NCBI GenBank assembly: GCA_029204225.1
Contig: CM055099.1
Coordinates: 44,111,546 to 44,175,545, forward strand
Source of the DNA: Diphasiastrum complanatum
Lineage: Eukaryota; Streptophyta; Lycopodiopsida; Lycopodiales; Lycopodiaceae
Direction of reading: 5' to 3'
Length of the DNA: 64,000 bases
Shown: one piece after another, positions 54,493 through 64,000 of the stretch
How the letters are laid out: the number at the start of each line of letters is the position of its first letter
Position numbering within the stretch: the stretch's first letter is position 1
Notes under the pieces: model-generated
Told to the model about the DNA's origin: nothing
The model's input: the letters and a program-made list of their open reading frames with translations, nothing else
Database searches by the model: none
Translations under genes and position numbers: made by a program

Positions 54493-54916
54493 TGTTATGT
54501 CCATGGCCAGTAAGTAGGATTTAGTATACTCCTAGTCTTGGATACACGGTACTCTAGTAAATCAAGCTATTAGTTATGCCATGTCATACTGGATGTGACC
54601 CGACAGTAACTAATAACCTTGTGAGGCCCAAAACACACTAAATGGAGTTCAGACAAAGTATGAGACAGTGTATGCATGTGTAGAGTTATCAATAGCAATT
54701 ATATGAATAGGTGGTCCATGCTTAGGACTCTATTCTAGGTGAATCTATGTATAAGGAACTTAGGGCTATGCATGTATGTGCCCAGGTTGCTTTGGCTGTT
54801 GGGGGTGAAGCTTCTAGAGTTGATTGGTTGCTTCTACTTGGTTGGGAGGTTGTTCCATAGTGTGTTTTTCATTGTGTTTTATCTTGTAAGCAGGATCTTA
54901 GGGAGCTTCCCTTATA
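54493..54916 (+). repeat. 5' LTR of the LARD, with internal deletion
   Basis: 424 bp against 512 bp for the 3' copy. A ~98-bp deletion between short GGCT/TTGG repeats removed the segment that holds CTATATATT in the other LTR. A 12-bp duplication (GTTTTTCATTGT) is present here only. Confidence 0.88.
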
Positions 54917-54917
54917 G

Positions 54918-54933
54918 TGGTATCAGAGCAAGG
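54918..54933 (+). promoter_or_regulatory. Primer-binding site of the LARD
   Basis: TGGTATCAGAGCAAGG, one base after the LTR. Met-tRNA type. Confidence 0.9.
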
Positions 54934-57240
54934 CTTACAAAGATTGGAGAACATGGAGAAGGGCTACCTTTCGTCAAAATTTTGGATTGGATCCATGGAA
55001 ATTCTCTTCCAAGGTGGATAGCAAGTGTGCAAGTGGATCTACTATCCTAGTTTCAATTTGCATGATGCTAAGGTCCATTACTCTTGGGATTCTTTGTGGT
55101 TTTATGGGGAATTCTCCTTGAAGGCCAATTTGTGCTGCTTTTTTGGAGCTTTTTCATGTGTAGATCAAATCTTTGGTAGATCTGAATTTTCTAGCAAATG
55201 ATGAAATTAATGATGCATGTCGGTTCTCTCCAATGATTTATGATTCTAGGCTATGTTTTGGTCAAAATTGCTTGGTTTTTCATGCTTTTTGGCACAAAAT
55301 AGATAGTAAGAACCAAAATCCAGCAAGATCAAATCAATTATATGGTTTTAATTCTGTAAATTGGTTTGCATGTGTTAGAGACAGTGTTGTATGTCATGAA
55401 TTTCCACTTTATGGTGATGAAAAAACCAGAAAATAGCCAAAAATCATCATTTTTGCTTGTTCAGGTGGTTGCAAAACACCATGACGAGCTTGTAAAGTGG
55501 TGGAACAAATCTTTTGAAGTTCTCCCTGAAGTTAGAACCAAGAATCCCAGCAATTGAACTTGTAGGAAGTCAGAAAAGTTCAAAAAATGACCATTTTTGG
55601 TGATTTTTGGGGGATGGATCTCTACAAATCCATAAGGAGATCATTCTAGAACTAATTACAGCATGATTAACATTCCTTTTACCTTCCCAGCAAGCTATCA
55701 GACCTGTGAATTGATGGTCGGTGGCTTATGCACCATCTCCATCAAGTTTGAAGCTATTTTGACTTCTACAAATCAAGAAATCTTCGTTCTCAGCCGTATC
55801 TTAGGATCCGTATGAATGCTTCATGGAAATCTAATAGGCTGTTTAAGACTGTTGGTAACATCAAATTTGGGCTAGAATGAGTGTTTGCACGTTTTTGCAT
55901 GATTTCTTCTTGTGGAAGTGCGCCCGAGTATTGATTTTCTGACACTCTGATCTCGCACGTGTGAAGCCTAGGTGGCAGGCTGACATGGCAAGCATCTTGT
56001 TCACTTGGTCTCCCTCTGTATTGAGCTTTACAGCACCCAATTTGGTGTCATGTAGCCAAAGTTATGATTATCTGAAGTTTTGCAGTTTTGTGAGTAAAAT
56101 TTGCAAAATTTTGAATTGTTCTGATTGCATGCCAGTCATTTGCCTAATTTGTAGTACTGTGTTTGCATGGATTAGTTGCATGCTGATTCTTAAAGTGTTT
56201 CTGACATGCATGAGGGATTTACAATTGATTTGAGTGGTCATACGCATGTGCTCTGTCAGTTGGGTCACAAATAAGTGTTAATGGCTGGCAATTTCCGTAA
56301 AACTGAAGTTTACATAAAAAATTCTGTAATGACATTTATGACTGATATAGTGTGCTTTGCATGCCACTTTGACATTGGGTTAGTAATATTAGAAATCGGA
56401 CAGTGTTTCGATATTTCTGACTTCGATTGTCTTTTGTACTAACAATATTTTCACCAGAATTTTTGAATTACGTAAAATAAAGTAAAATTTGAGTTTTTCA
56501 AAAAAAATCAAAATTTTGGTCATTATTTCTTTATCTATGGAATCAGTTTAGATTCGTGAATTGATTAAACTGAGTTTATCAATCAAAATCGGTCACAATG
56601 TTTTTACTAAGTCTAAATTATAACCCGGTGATAGATAAGTTAAAATTGACAGAAGGAACCGCAATGAATTGCCGACAATTTTTATTGTGTGTTTTTTTTT
56701 AAACTTTTGGAGTTGGGAATGCCCAGATTGAAAGTTAAAATTTGAATTTTTTTCTCTTTTTGTTGAATTTTAAATTGGTTAAAATTTGAATTCAGTTACT
56801 TGTCTGATAGTTTTCTAATCGATGTTGATAGATAGAAATCAGTCAAGTGAACGTTTGTGCAAGATACTCGTTAAATTTGTATTAAAATCGTCAAACAATA
56901 TGAAATGACCAGATTGGATGAGTAGCAATAGTATTCTTTTGGGATAAAATTCTATTTGGAGATCTGTTGGTTGCATAGCTTTCGGAAGAGAACCAACTAG
57001 GGTATAGAAATGATTGGATTTGGATCTGAAAGGAATTTCGGATAGCTTCAAAGTAAGATGCCTAATTGGAACTTTTTGAATATGAGGAATTCTCTAGGGA
57101 TTGTGTAGACAATCTGGAACTGGAACATGTTTGGAATTTGAATCATCATCTATAAGTAGTATAGTAAAAGGTCAAAGCTTACTAATTCCATTTTTGATTG
57201 GAATAGAAGTAAGTTTGCAGAATTTAAGTCTGAGAGTTCT

Positions 57241-58200
57241 ATATTGGATCAACCTAATTTTAGTTTAAGTACTAGGATCATAGAGGGGTTAATCAGTGGG
57301 AGAAATTATGTAATTAGAGGTAAGTGGGATTGGAAAACTACTGAGAGTGAATTTTATTTGTCTCAGAGATTTTTCAGATATGTTATTTACTCATGAGGAA
57401 TAGAAAATATTTTGTAGCTGAGTTACAAGATCTCAGTGAGATATGTGAGTAACATATGTGGGTTCTGGAGGAATCTACCAGATAAAAATGTGTTTATGTA
57501 CTGAGTCATAGTGAGATTATTCACATATGTGTACGATTAATCTTGTATGAATCTACTGTGTATTCTTGCAGAGTTAACAAATCTTTGTATAGAAGATTTA
57601 TGGATTAACTTATAAATGATTTGGGTAAGAATCTAAATGTGGTGTTATACTAGTATAATTGAATTCTTCACCTAGACATTTCAGATTTCTGAATCATTGG
57701 CAATTAACTTGAGTAGTTGATTACTCCAGGATGAAGTTAATTGGTAAAACGATTAGTGTGATGTGGATTCACCGGGAACTGATGGTTTTTGAACTATATT
57801 GCTTGTAAGACGCATGATTAGTGAATCATTTGGGTTCATCAGTTGAAATTATGTGCATTGGGTATACAGTATTCTTGGTATAGAGTATTCCTTAGTTAAG
57901 GAATAGACTCAGCTCATTAGTGATTGTATCCCAGAGAGCTCAAATGGATAACAAATCATAATGAATCCAAGAATAACAACTGAATTGATATTCAGTAGGA
58001 CTTTGGATATCTAGATGTGATTCTGGATTGTAATCTAAAGTTTTTGTGGTTGAAGATGATTGTCATTTTGGTATGCGTTCAACCAGTTGTTTATAGAACT
58101 TGAATCTTACACTTCAGTTAAAGAATCATGTTTTGGAAGTATTCCTAAATCTAATATTTTCTTAATGGGAAGATTTTTGAAATGACTCTTACTTTTCCAA
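57241..58200 (+). repeat. Non-coding repeat R2, copy C
   Basis: Diverged but collinear with 8945-9990: TCAACCTAATTTTAGT at the start, GAGTAACATATG, the block before GGATACCA/GGATAACA, and the tail with GATATTTTTGG-like and GTATGC motifs. It marks R2 as internal sequence of this LARD family. Confidence 0.6.
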
Positions 58201-59167
58201 AGTTATGTTAGACATATACTCCAGTATCCTATAAATGATTAAGTATGATTTGGATTTCAGGAAATTATGATTGATGAATCATATGAATCTAAATATTTAT
58301 GGTTGACTAATCATAAATAGATACTTAATTATTGTCAGAGGATTATAAGAAATAGTAATGATTCTTAAGTGTGATGATTAATTCTTGATCTATTATTTAA
58401 GTAAGAATTCAGATTAGGTGTTTTGAATCTCTCTACTCTAGTATTTTATTTGAGAACCTATGGATCTCACAGATCACAAGATAAGTATTCTATTTGTGGA
58501 AAATTTAATTTATCTAGTGGATGTTATTCTGCTATAGTTTATGGTCTGTAAATGCTTGAATACAGTTCTTCATTTGATTGGATCTACAGTTATCTTAGGA
58601 GACAGACAAGTCTATTAAGATGAATGAATGTTATTTTCTTGCATTTGGTGCTAGAAACATGAGCATTTAACTCAAAAGAGTATCTGGGATACTCAGAGTT
58701 GAGTTTTAATCATTCTATATCTTAATGATTCTCCTAGAGATTCTAATTGTATAAATTATCATATCTTAGAATTTGGATTCTAAGGGTATTTGTACTTGAA
58801 AGCTAATGAATTATCTGTCAAAATTGTGAATAGTTTCAGATTGTAATCATAATTACTTTATTATTTATTTAACTTTAATCTCTTAAGTTAGGTTATTTCA
58901 CCCAGTGTTTCATGTAAGTGCTTTACATGAAGGTGATGGTTCTAACTTGTGATTAATGTAACCCAGATGGAAAATTTATCGTTTAGTGTACTTTTCAAAC
59001 CTGAGTTGTACTCAAGAGCAGAGGTTAATGATTTGAAATAGGATTATTTCTGAATACTTGCTTGATATGAAAGTCAGACTAAGGATAATGATTTTTTCGG
59101 TAAATATTGAAAGTTAAAGGAACTGTAATTCTTACCTGTTTAGAGAGCTTCTAAGGATAGAAGCAGT

Positions 59168-59182
59168 TTAAGGAGGGGAGAA
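59168..59182 (+). promoter_or_regulatory. Polypurine tract of the LARD
   Basis: TTTAAGGAGGGGAGAA directly before the 3' LTR start TGTTATGTCC. Confidence 0.85.
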
Positions 59183-59694
59183 TGTTATGTCCATGGCCAG
59201 TAAGTAGGATTCAGTATACTCCTAGTCTTGGATACACGCGGTACTCTAGTAAATCAAGCTATTAGTTATGCCACGTCATATTGGATGTGACCCGAAAGTA
59301 ACTAATATCCTTGTGAGGCCCAGAACACAGTAAATGGAGTTTAGACAAGGTATGAGACAGTGTATGCATGTGTAGAGTTATATCAATAGCAATTCTATGA
59401 ATAGGTGGTCCATGCTTAGGACTCTATTCTAGGTGAATCTATGTATGGGGAACTAAGGGCTATGCATGGCTATGTGCCCAGGTTGCTTTTGGCTCTATAT
59501 ATTGAGGCCAAAGTCGTCCTATTCCTCATTGTGATCATTGATTCATTGCCAAGGTTTCACTCTACATTCATGCTTCTTATCCCTTGGCTTGGGGGTGAAG
59601 CTTCTAGAGTTGATTGGTTGCTTTTACTTGGTTGGGTGGTTGCTCCATAGTGTGTTTTATCTTGTAAGCAGGATCTTAGGGAGCTTCCCTTATA
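59183..59694 (+). repeat. 3' LTR of the LARD
   Basis: 512 bp, keeping a TATA-like CTATATATT at 59494-59502 that the 5' LTR has lost. Ends in TTATA instead of CA in both copies. Confidence 0.88.
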
Positions 59695-59730
59695 CCCCCA
59701 ACCAAGATCAATCTTCCAATTTATGCTATT

Positions 59731-59750
59731 CTCTCTCTCTCTCTCTCATC
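59731..59750 (+). repeat. CT microsatellite
   Basis: About ten CT repeats just right of the LARD TSD. Confidence 0.9.
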
Positions 59751-59819
59751 ATTATGCTCTTTGCTTTGCCCCAAACTCATCTCCCTATCTCTCTAAAGTT
59801 AGAAATAGTAAGCTCAAGA

Positions 59820-60160
59820 AATGTAATGTTTTAGTTTGGTAGGTAGGCTATAGCTAGGAAGCCAGCCCGGGGCTTGTCCCGGGCTGATAACGAGAGTTTA
59901 CCTATATATAGGCTAAAATGCCATGTAGAGGCCAATAGTGAAATCATGCATTTATTAGTTCTATGCCACGTGGCGTCTCCATGCAAAGGGGACCTTTGCT
60001 TGTTTTCTTTGTAATAAACGTGCTTTTGATTTGTGAGCTCCTCCATCACTTTGTTACTTGTGGATGTTGTTTATGGTTTCGATGGTGGGCAATCAGTTGG
60101 TGATTGAATCTTTGATATGCACTCTCCACTAGATCCAAATTTTCGCATAGAATGTTAACT
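59820..60160 (+). repeat. LTR followed by a PBS
   Basis: The left edge is uncertain (possibly TGTAATGTTTTAG at 59822). It holds a perfect 9-bp stem CAGCCCGGG/CCCGGGCTG at 59863-59886 with a 6-base loop, then TATATATA at 59903-59910. PBS TGGTATCAGAGCTTC begins at 60161. No partner LTR lies in the window. Confidence 0.5.
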
Positions 60161-60175
60161 TGGTATCAGAGCTTC
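60161..60175 (+). promoter_or_regulatory. Primer-binding site
   Basis: TGGTATCAGAGCTTC, canonical Met-tRNA site. Confidence 0.8.
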
Positions 60176-61840
60176 AGGCTGTGGAGAAACGTGCACGATC
60201 GAAGCCCTTGGAAGAGCGATTCCTTCGACGATAGCATAAGAATTTGAAGGGCAAGGGCAAAGGCACTCTTCTTTTCTTTAAAGATCTTCATTGGGAAATT
60301 CGATGAAAGGGCCCTGCATGTGCAATTCATTTTGAAGGGAAGAGTTTCTTCAGATGAAAAAACAGTTCAATTATGAACTATTTTTCTAAAGTCCACTTGG
60401 AGATGTTTATCTTTGGTTAGGAAGGGGCTTTTGGGGTCAAATGAGGGCCAAATTGGAACTTGTAAAAGCCTGCACAAAGTTGACGGACAGAGTGACGACA
60501 TCGTCAAGCGAGAAATGCATTTTGACGCATTCTTGACACCATTCTATGGAGCGGAAGATTTTCGCTATTTGGTGACCGGAGTGCCAAATTAAGCGTTGTA
60601 AGTCTGCGTGACAAGTTTAGGAAAAGGCATGAGCCTATAGTCAAGATGCTCTAGAGAAGTTCCCAAGTGTTTTTGCTTAATCACAATATATTGTGAGGGA
60701 GAGTGGAAAGGGCGGAATTGCATTGGAGTTTAGATGCAAATGGGCTGAATGGATCCTCATACTTCTCAACCTACACTTTCCATCCTCGTACCTCTAAACC
60801 TACACTTTTTTCATGTTACAATAACATGCCATCAACTTCTACCAAAGGTTTGCAACTTGGCCATTCATAGGTTGCTTTTGTCGAGTCACGGGAGTGGTGA
60901 GAAAGAGATAGAGGCACACTATATTTGGTTGCATTGCTTTCCTCCCAACCACTACCAGACATAGTAGAAGGCAACAATTTGAGGGAACCGAACAAAATGA
61001 AGGTGAGCAACAACCGTCGCTCGAAAATCAGCTCGTCGCTCGGATGTTTTGGCTCGGAGAAGAGTAAACCCTTCACTTCCATGGGGGCAAAAGTTCCCTT
61101 TTTGGTTACAATGATTAACATGTGAAGGTGTGGTGGGTCCATGCTCCTCACCCAAACTAGTGCATGCACATAATTTTCCTTCACGATTTCTCCGCATTGC
61201 TTGCTGCCTGGCGCTCCTCCCTCTCTTTGCGGCTCTCTTCGGCAAAATTCTCCTCTGACAGGTATAATTGTATACCTTGCTTCGATAGCCTTTTCAGCAA
61301 GCGGATCATCAAACGTTTGTGGCTAACACTCTCAGATAAGAAGCTGAATTTGAGCTTTCTTTTTGGGCTTGAACCTTTGTTTTCATGTTTGCTCGTTTCT
61401 GTCCTGCATTGTCATGGCTATTGTTACATTTATGAAGATCTAGTTTCATCTTTTCGGAATCAAGATGTTCATCGATTGATGTTCTACTACGGATCTGCTT
61501 TTCTTTGACCGAAGATATCTTACCTTCAATAAGTTGCAGCGCCCATTGCACTCAATTATTAGAAGAGACATGCTTTTTGAAACTTTAGAATGAATAATTT
61601 GCCGGATAAGCATGAACTGCCTGTTGATGCAATTAATTTGCTCAGGTCGACGTCGTTTGTTCTCACCTTTCCACATTCCAGTTTGATATGCCTTTCCAAT
61701 CCATGCATGAGTGAGGGTCTTAGGTTTTTCTATTGTGAAGCATTTTGTGTTCTCATATGTGATCTACTTGCGATTAAAAATTTGGCTAGTTTGGTTGATT
61801 GAACTTTTTCCTCAGTGGCTAGAGTTGAATGCATGATGGC
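60176..61840. other. Region without a recognised gene
   Basis: Presumably the interior of the element primed at 60161, but no gag or pol motif is readable. Frames of 114-122 codons on each strand (61164-61508 plus, 61184-60816 minus) show no known domain. A GT donor-like site occurs after CTCTGACAG at 61260, so a host gene 5' part cannot be excluded, but nothing supports it. Confidence 0.3.
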
Positions 61841-62151
61841 CATAGTTGCACCCGCGCATCGCGAATCGTGAATAGCAATTTTAAATACTTTTTTTTTTGC
61901 TTAAAAAATCCCCCACACAGTACTGGTGCTCTCTGTGTCGTTCAGAACTGCAAAAAAAATTGTATAGGAACTTTTACGCCTTTTTTTGAGTTTAGGGTTT
62001 GTATTTTGAGGCCCCATACAACTTTTTTGCAGTTTTGAACTATACAGAGGGCACCAGTACTGTATGGGGGATTTTTTGAGCAAATTTAATTTTTTTTGAT
62101 TCGCTGCAGCGTAGTGCGATACCCTCAGAATCGCGATTCACTGCAACTATG
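61841..62151. mobile_element. Small TIR element E1 (CATAGTTGCA ends)
   Basis: 311 bp bounded by CATAGTTGCA and TGCAACTATG. Next to both ends are ATCGCGAATCG/AATCGCGATTC motifs, as in E2. No matching TSD (flanks ATGATGGC and AATCTCAG). A long hairpin is nested inside. Confidence 0.6.
61897..62084. repeat. Long foldback hairpin nested in E1
   Basis: Arms 61897-61968 and 62013-62084 (72 nt each) are inverted copies with about ten mismatches around a 44-nt loop. Both carry AAAAAATCCCCCA and ACAGTACTGGTG. MITE-like, and a potential small-RNA precursor if transcribed. Confidence 0.8.
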
Positions 62152-62160
62152 AATCTCAGA

Positions 62161-62410
62161 CATGAGGGTCCGGGCCGGACGCGGGCAATCCGCGTCCGCG
62201 TCCGGCGTCCGGACCCGGACACGTGCGACCCCCGGACGCGGGGTCGGACACGTCCATTTTTTATTTTTATTTTTTTAAGCCTATTAACACTAAGAAAATT
62301 AAAAAAAAAAAAGCGGACGCGTCCGGACCCCCGGACGCACCGCTGGCGCGTCCGGGTCTGGACGCGGACGCGGACATGGACTGCGTCTGGACCTGTGTTC
62401 AGACGCACCA
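62161..62410. repeat. CpG-rich foldback element
   Basis: Two GC-rich arms (62161-62256 and 62312-62410), built from GTCCGG/GGACGCG motifs, are imperfect inverted copies flanking an AT-rich core of about 55 bp. Very CpG-dense in an AT-rich neighbourhood. No ORF is credible. Confidence 0.6.
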
Positions 62411-62554
62411 TCCACTTCCTTAGGATATATATTTTATATATAAAAATGTATGTATATAGCATAGTTGCAGCGAATCGTGATTCGCTGGGACTGCGATTCG
62501 CGGGTCGCGATTCTGTGAATCGCGATTTTGCGAATCGCGATTCGCGACCCAGAA

Positions 62555-62595
62555 TCGCAAAAAAAAAAAAAAAAAAAAATTTTTTTTTTTTTTGG
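62555..62595. repeat. Poly-A/poly-T tract
   Basis: About 22 A followed by 16 T, self-complementary, in E2. At the equivalent place in the second copy there is a TA microsatellite (63464-63481). Confidence 0.9.
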
Positions 62596-62934
62596 GAAAA
62601 ATAGCTTATTGCTGAAATTTTTTTAGGGGATCAATGGTCAAACCAGCGTTTTGCCTCTCATAAGTGCAGTAGATGAGGCACAAACAGATCTTATTTTCAG
62701 TAGCTATCCGGTTGTCATTTGCTCTGGTTTTCAGTAAATGTTAATGCTACAGTTTGGACTATCAACTGTATGGATGATGATCACTTTTGCAATTGGTTCA
62801 CTGAAGATGTGAGTGCAATGTACATACAGTTGGGGGCATAAATATTGGGCCCTTCTCGGCGCGCATTTGGACCCCATTTTTATCTAAGGGGGGCGGTGGC
62901 ATTTTTATCTACAGTGTCTATATAGCAAGAAGCT

Positions 62935-63095
62935 CTAGGGGGTTCGGGGGACAGTAGCCCCCCGGGAAACAGGGGGTTCGGGGGGCGGTAGCCCCCCGAG
63001 AAACGGGGGGTTCGGGGGGCGGTAGCCCCCTGGTGGGGGGTTTGTGGGGCAACGCCCCCCAACGGCGGGGTCCGGGGGCTACCGGTAGACCCCGG
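62935..63095. repeat. GC-rich self-complementary tandem array in E2
   Basis: Five imperfect units of about 30-34 bp. The first three have the form GGGGGTTCGGGGGGCGGTAG followed by CCCCCC and GAAAC. Each unit can fold on itself (GGGGGGC/GCCCCCC type stems). Partly repeated in copy E2b at 63811-63865. Confidence 0.75.
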
Positions 63096-63383
63096 CCCCG
63101 ACGGTAAGGCCTCTTCATGACTTGGCCTTCCAACTCCCCGAGTGAAAACACACTTTTTGGTGTTTCGCACCTGAAACAGTCGGCAAACTACACAACCATA
63201 ATCCCCTCGATCAGAGCTTTCATCTGATACCCATATTGCCTAAAAAAATTTCAAAAAAAAAAAAAAAAACAAAAATCGATTCTACACAATTCTGGGAAAA
63301 TCCCGAATCGCGAATCGGAATCGCGATTCTGATCGCGATTCTGAATCGCGATTCGGGAATCGCGCTGCAACTATGGTATATAG

Positions 63384-64000
63384 CATAGATGCACCGAATC
63401 GCGATTCGCTGGGTCTGCGATTCGCGATTCTGCGAGTCGCGATTCGCGACCCAAAATCGCCAAATATATATATATATATATTTTTTTTGGAAAAATAGCT
63501 CATGGCTGAAATTTTTTTAGGGTATCAATGGTCAAACCAGCGTTTTGCCTCTCAGAAGTACAGCAGATGAGGCACAAACAAATCTTATTTTCAATAACTA
63601 TTCGGTTGTCATTTGCTCTGGTTTTCAGTAAATGTTAATGCTACAGTTTGGACTATCAATTGTATGAATGATGATCACTTTTGCAATCGTTTCACCGGAG
63701 GTGTGAGTGCAATGTACATACAGTTGGGGGCATAAATATTGGGCCCTTCTCGGCGCGCATAGGGGGGCGGTAGCATTTTTATCTACAGTGTCTATATAGC
63801 AGGAAGCTCTAGGGGGTTCGAGGGGGGTAGCCCTCCGGGAAATAGGGGGGGGGTTCGGGAGCGGTAGTGTTACGAGCTCGTAACCAGTGCCGAACCCTAG
63901 AGAACACAGATAGGTCAGATACCACAGTCAGGGTCGTGTCCAGCGTACATGACCAACAGGGCAAGACAGTGTGAGTAGTGTGCCTCAGCACGGTCCATAG
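63384..64000. mobile_element. Second E2-type element E2b (runs off the window)
   Basis: Begins CATAGATGCACCGAATCGCG directly after the right TSD of E2 and matches E2 collinearly (offset 894-924 bp) up to about 63865. After that it departs into unrelated sequence (GTTACGAGCTCG onward). The right end is not seen. Confidence 0.7.

Larger units (their letters stand above)
54488..59699 (+). mobile_element. LARD-like LTR element without coding capacity
   Basis: Complete by structure: TSD CCCCC (54488-54492 and 59695-59699), LTRs 54493-54916 and 59183-59694 (TGTTATGTCC to CTTATA), PBS TGGTATCAGAGCAAGG at 54918, polypurine tract TTTAAGGAGGGGAGAA ending at 59182. The 4.27-kb interior has no frame above 103 codons and no gag or pol motif. 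Part of it (57241-58200) belongs to repeat R2. This is the definition of a large non-autonomous LTR element. Confidence 0.88.
62452..63383. mobile_element. hAT-like non-autonomous element E2 with 8-bp TSD
   Basis: Element 62460-63375 lies between GTATATAG duplications (62452-62459 and 63376-63383). Terminal inverted repeats are CATAGTTGCAGCG and CGCTGCAACTATG. Both subterminal regions (62470-62550 and 63280-63365) are packed with GAATCGCGATTC palindromes. Eight-base TSDs and short TIRs with subterminal repeats are hAT hallmarks. The interior (about 700 bp) has no transposase. Confidence 0.72.

Noticed and set aside
61164-61508. Possible first exon of a host gene (donor-like GT after CTCTGACAG)
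   Set aside because: No second exon, domain or promoter could be identified, and the region follows a retroelement PBS.
62040-62604. Arg-rich ORFs of 140-151 codons on both strands
   Set aside because: They cross two different foldback elements and reflect CpG-rich repeat sequence.
62880-63170. Pro/Gly-rich ORFs on the minus strand
   Set aside because: They translate the GC-rich tandem units; no independent coding evidence.

Overview
The window looks like repeat-saturated nuclear DNA from a land plant with a large genome. The evidence is Ty1-copia elements primed from initiator Met-tRNA (TGGTATCAGAGC), Ty3-gypsy elements primed from tRNA-Asp (TGGCGCCGTTG), TRIM- and LARD-like non-coding LTR elements, and hAT-like non-autonomous DNA transposons. 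I found no host gene I would defend, no organellar DNA and no functional RNA gene. The species cannot be read from the sequence. A non-flowering plant such as a fern or gymnosperm is possible, but that is a guess.

Layout. 1-2841: end of an LTR plus an unclassified ORF ('family A'), then an inverted copy of a non-coding repeat. 2842-7943: complete minus-strand copia (copia-1) with target-site duplication (TSD) TAGAG and almost identical LTRs. 7944-10440: dispersed repeats and a copia RT scrap. 10463-13359: gypsy-2 (LTR and gag). 13360-16145: family A again, as internal-LTR-internal, ending in copia RT/RNase H. 16145-18129: gypsy-3 (LTR, tRNA-Asp PBS, gag). 18674-20467: copia LTR plus truncated gag. 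21361-21790: a 430-bp TRIM whose LTRs contain tRNA-like sequence. 21791-23245: third family A copy. 23640-23976 and 36334-36475: one copia RNase H gene split by gypsy-1 (23977-36333, TSD TGAAG), which has gag, PR, RT, RH, IN and an extra ~970-codon 3' ORF. 36707-41556: copia-2 (plus strand, TSD CTGTG). 42664-45407: copia-5. About 46640-51190: gypsy-4 (gag and protease). 51490-54504: unclassified remnants and another copia gag. 54488-59699: a LARD-like element (TSD CCCCC) with no coding capacity. 59820-60174: another LTR/PBS. 61841-64000: a cluster of foldback and hAT-like elements built on GAATCGCGATTC palindromes.

How the pieces relate. Nearly every coding frame is a retroelement gag or pol at some stage of decay. 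Both dated copia elements lack integrase yet sit between perfect TSDs, which implies mobilisation in trans. Nesting gives relative ages: gypsy-1 is younger than the copia RNase H gene it splits, gypsy-2 is younger than family A copy 2, and copia-2 and the LARD each cut older repeats. The items most worth a second look are the TRIM with tRNA-like LTRs, the gypsy-1 3' ORF, the young integrase/RT-less copia-1 with a single long ORF, and the palindrome-rich hAT-like cluster at the right end.
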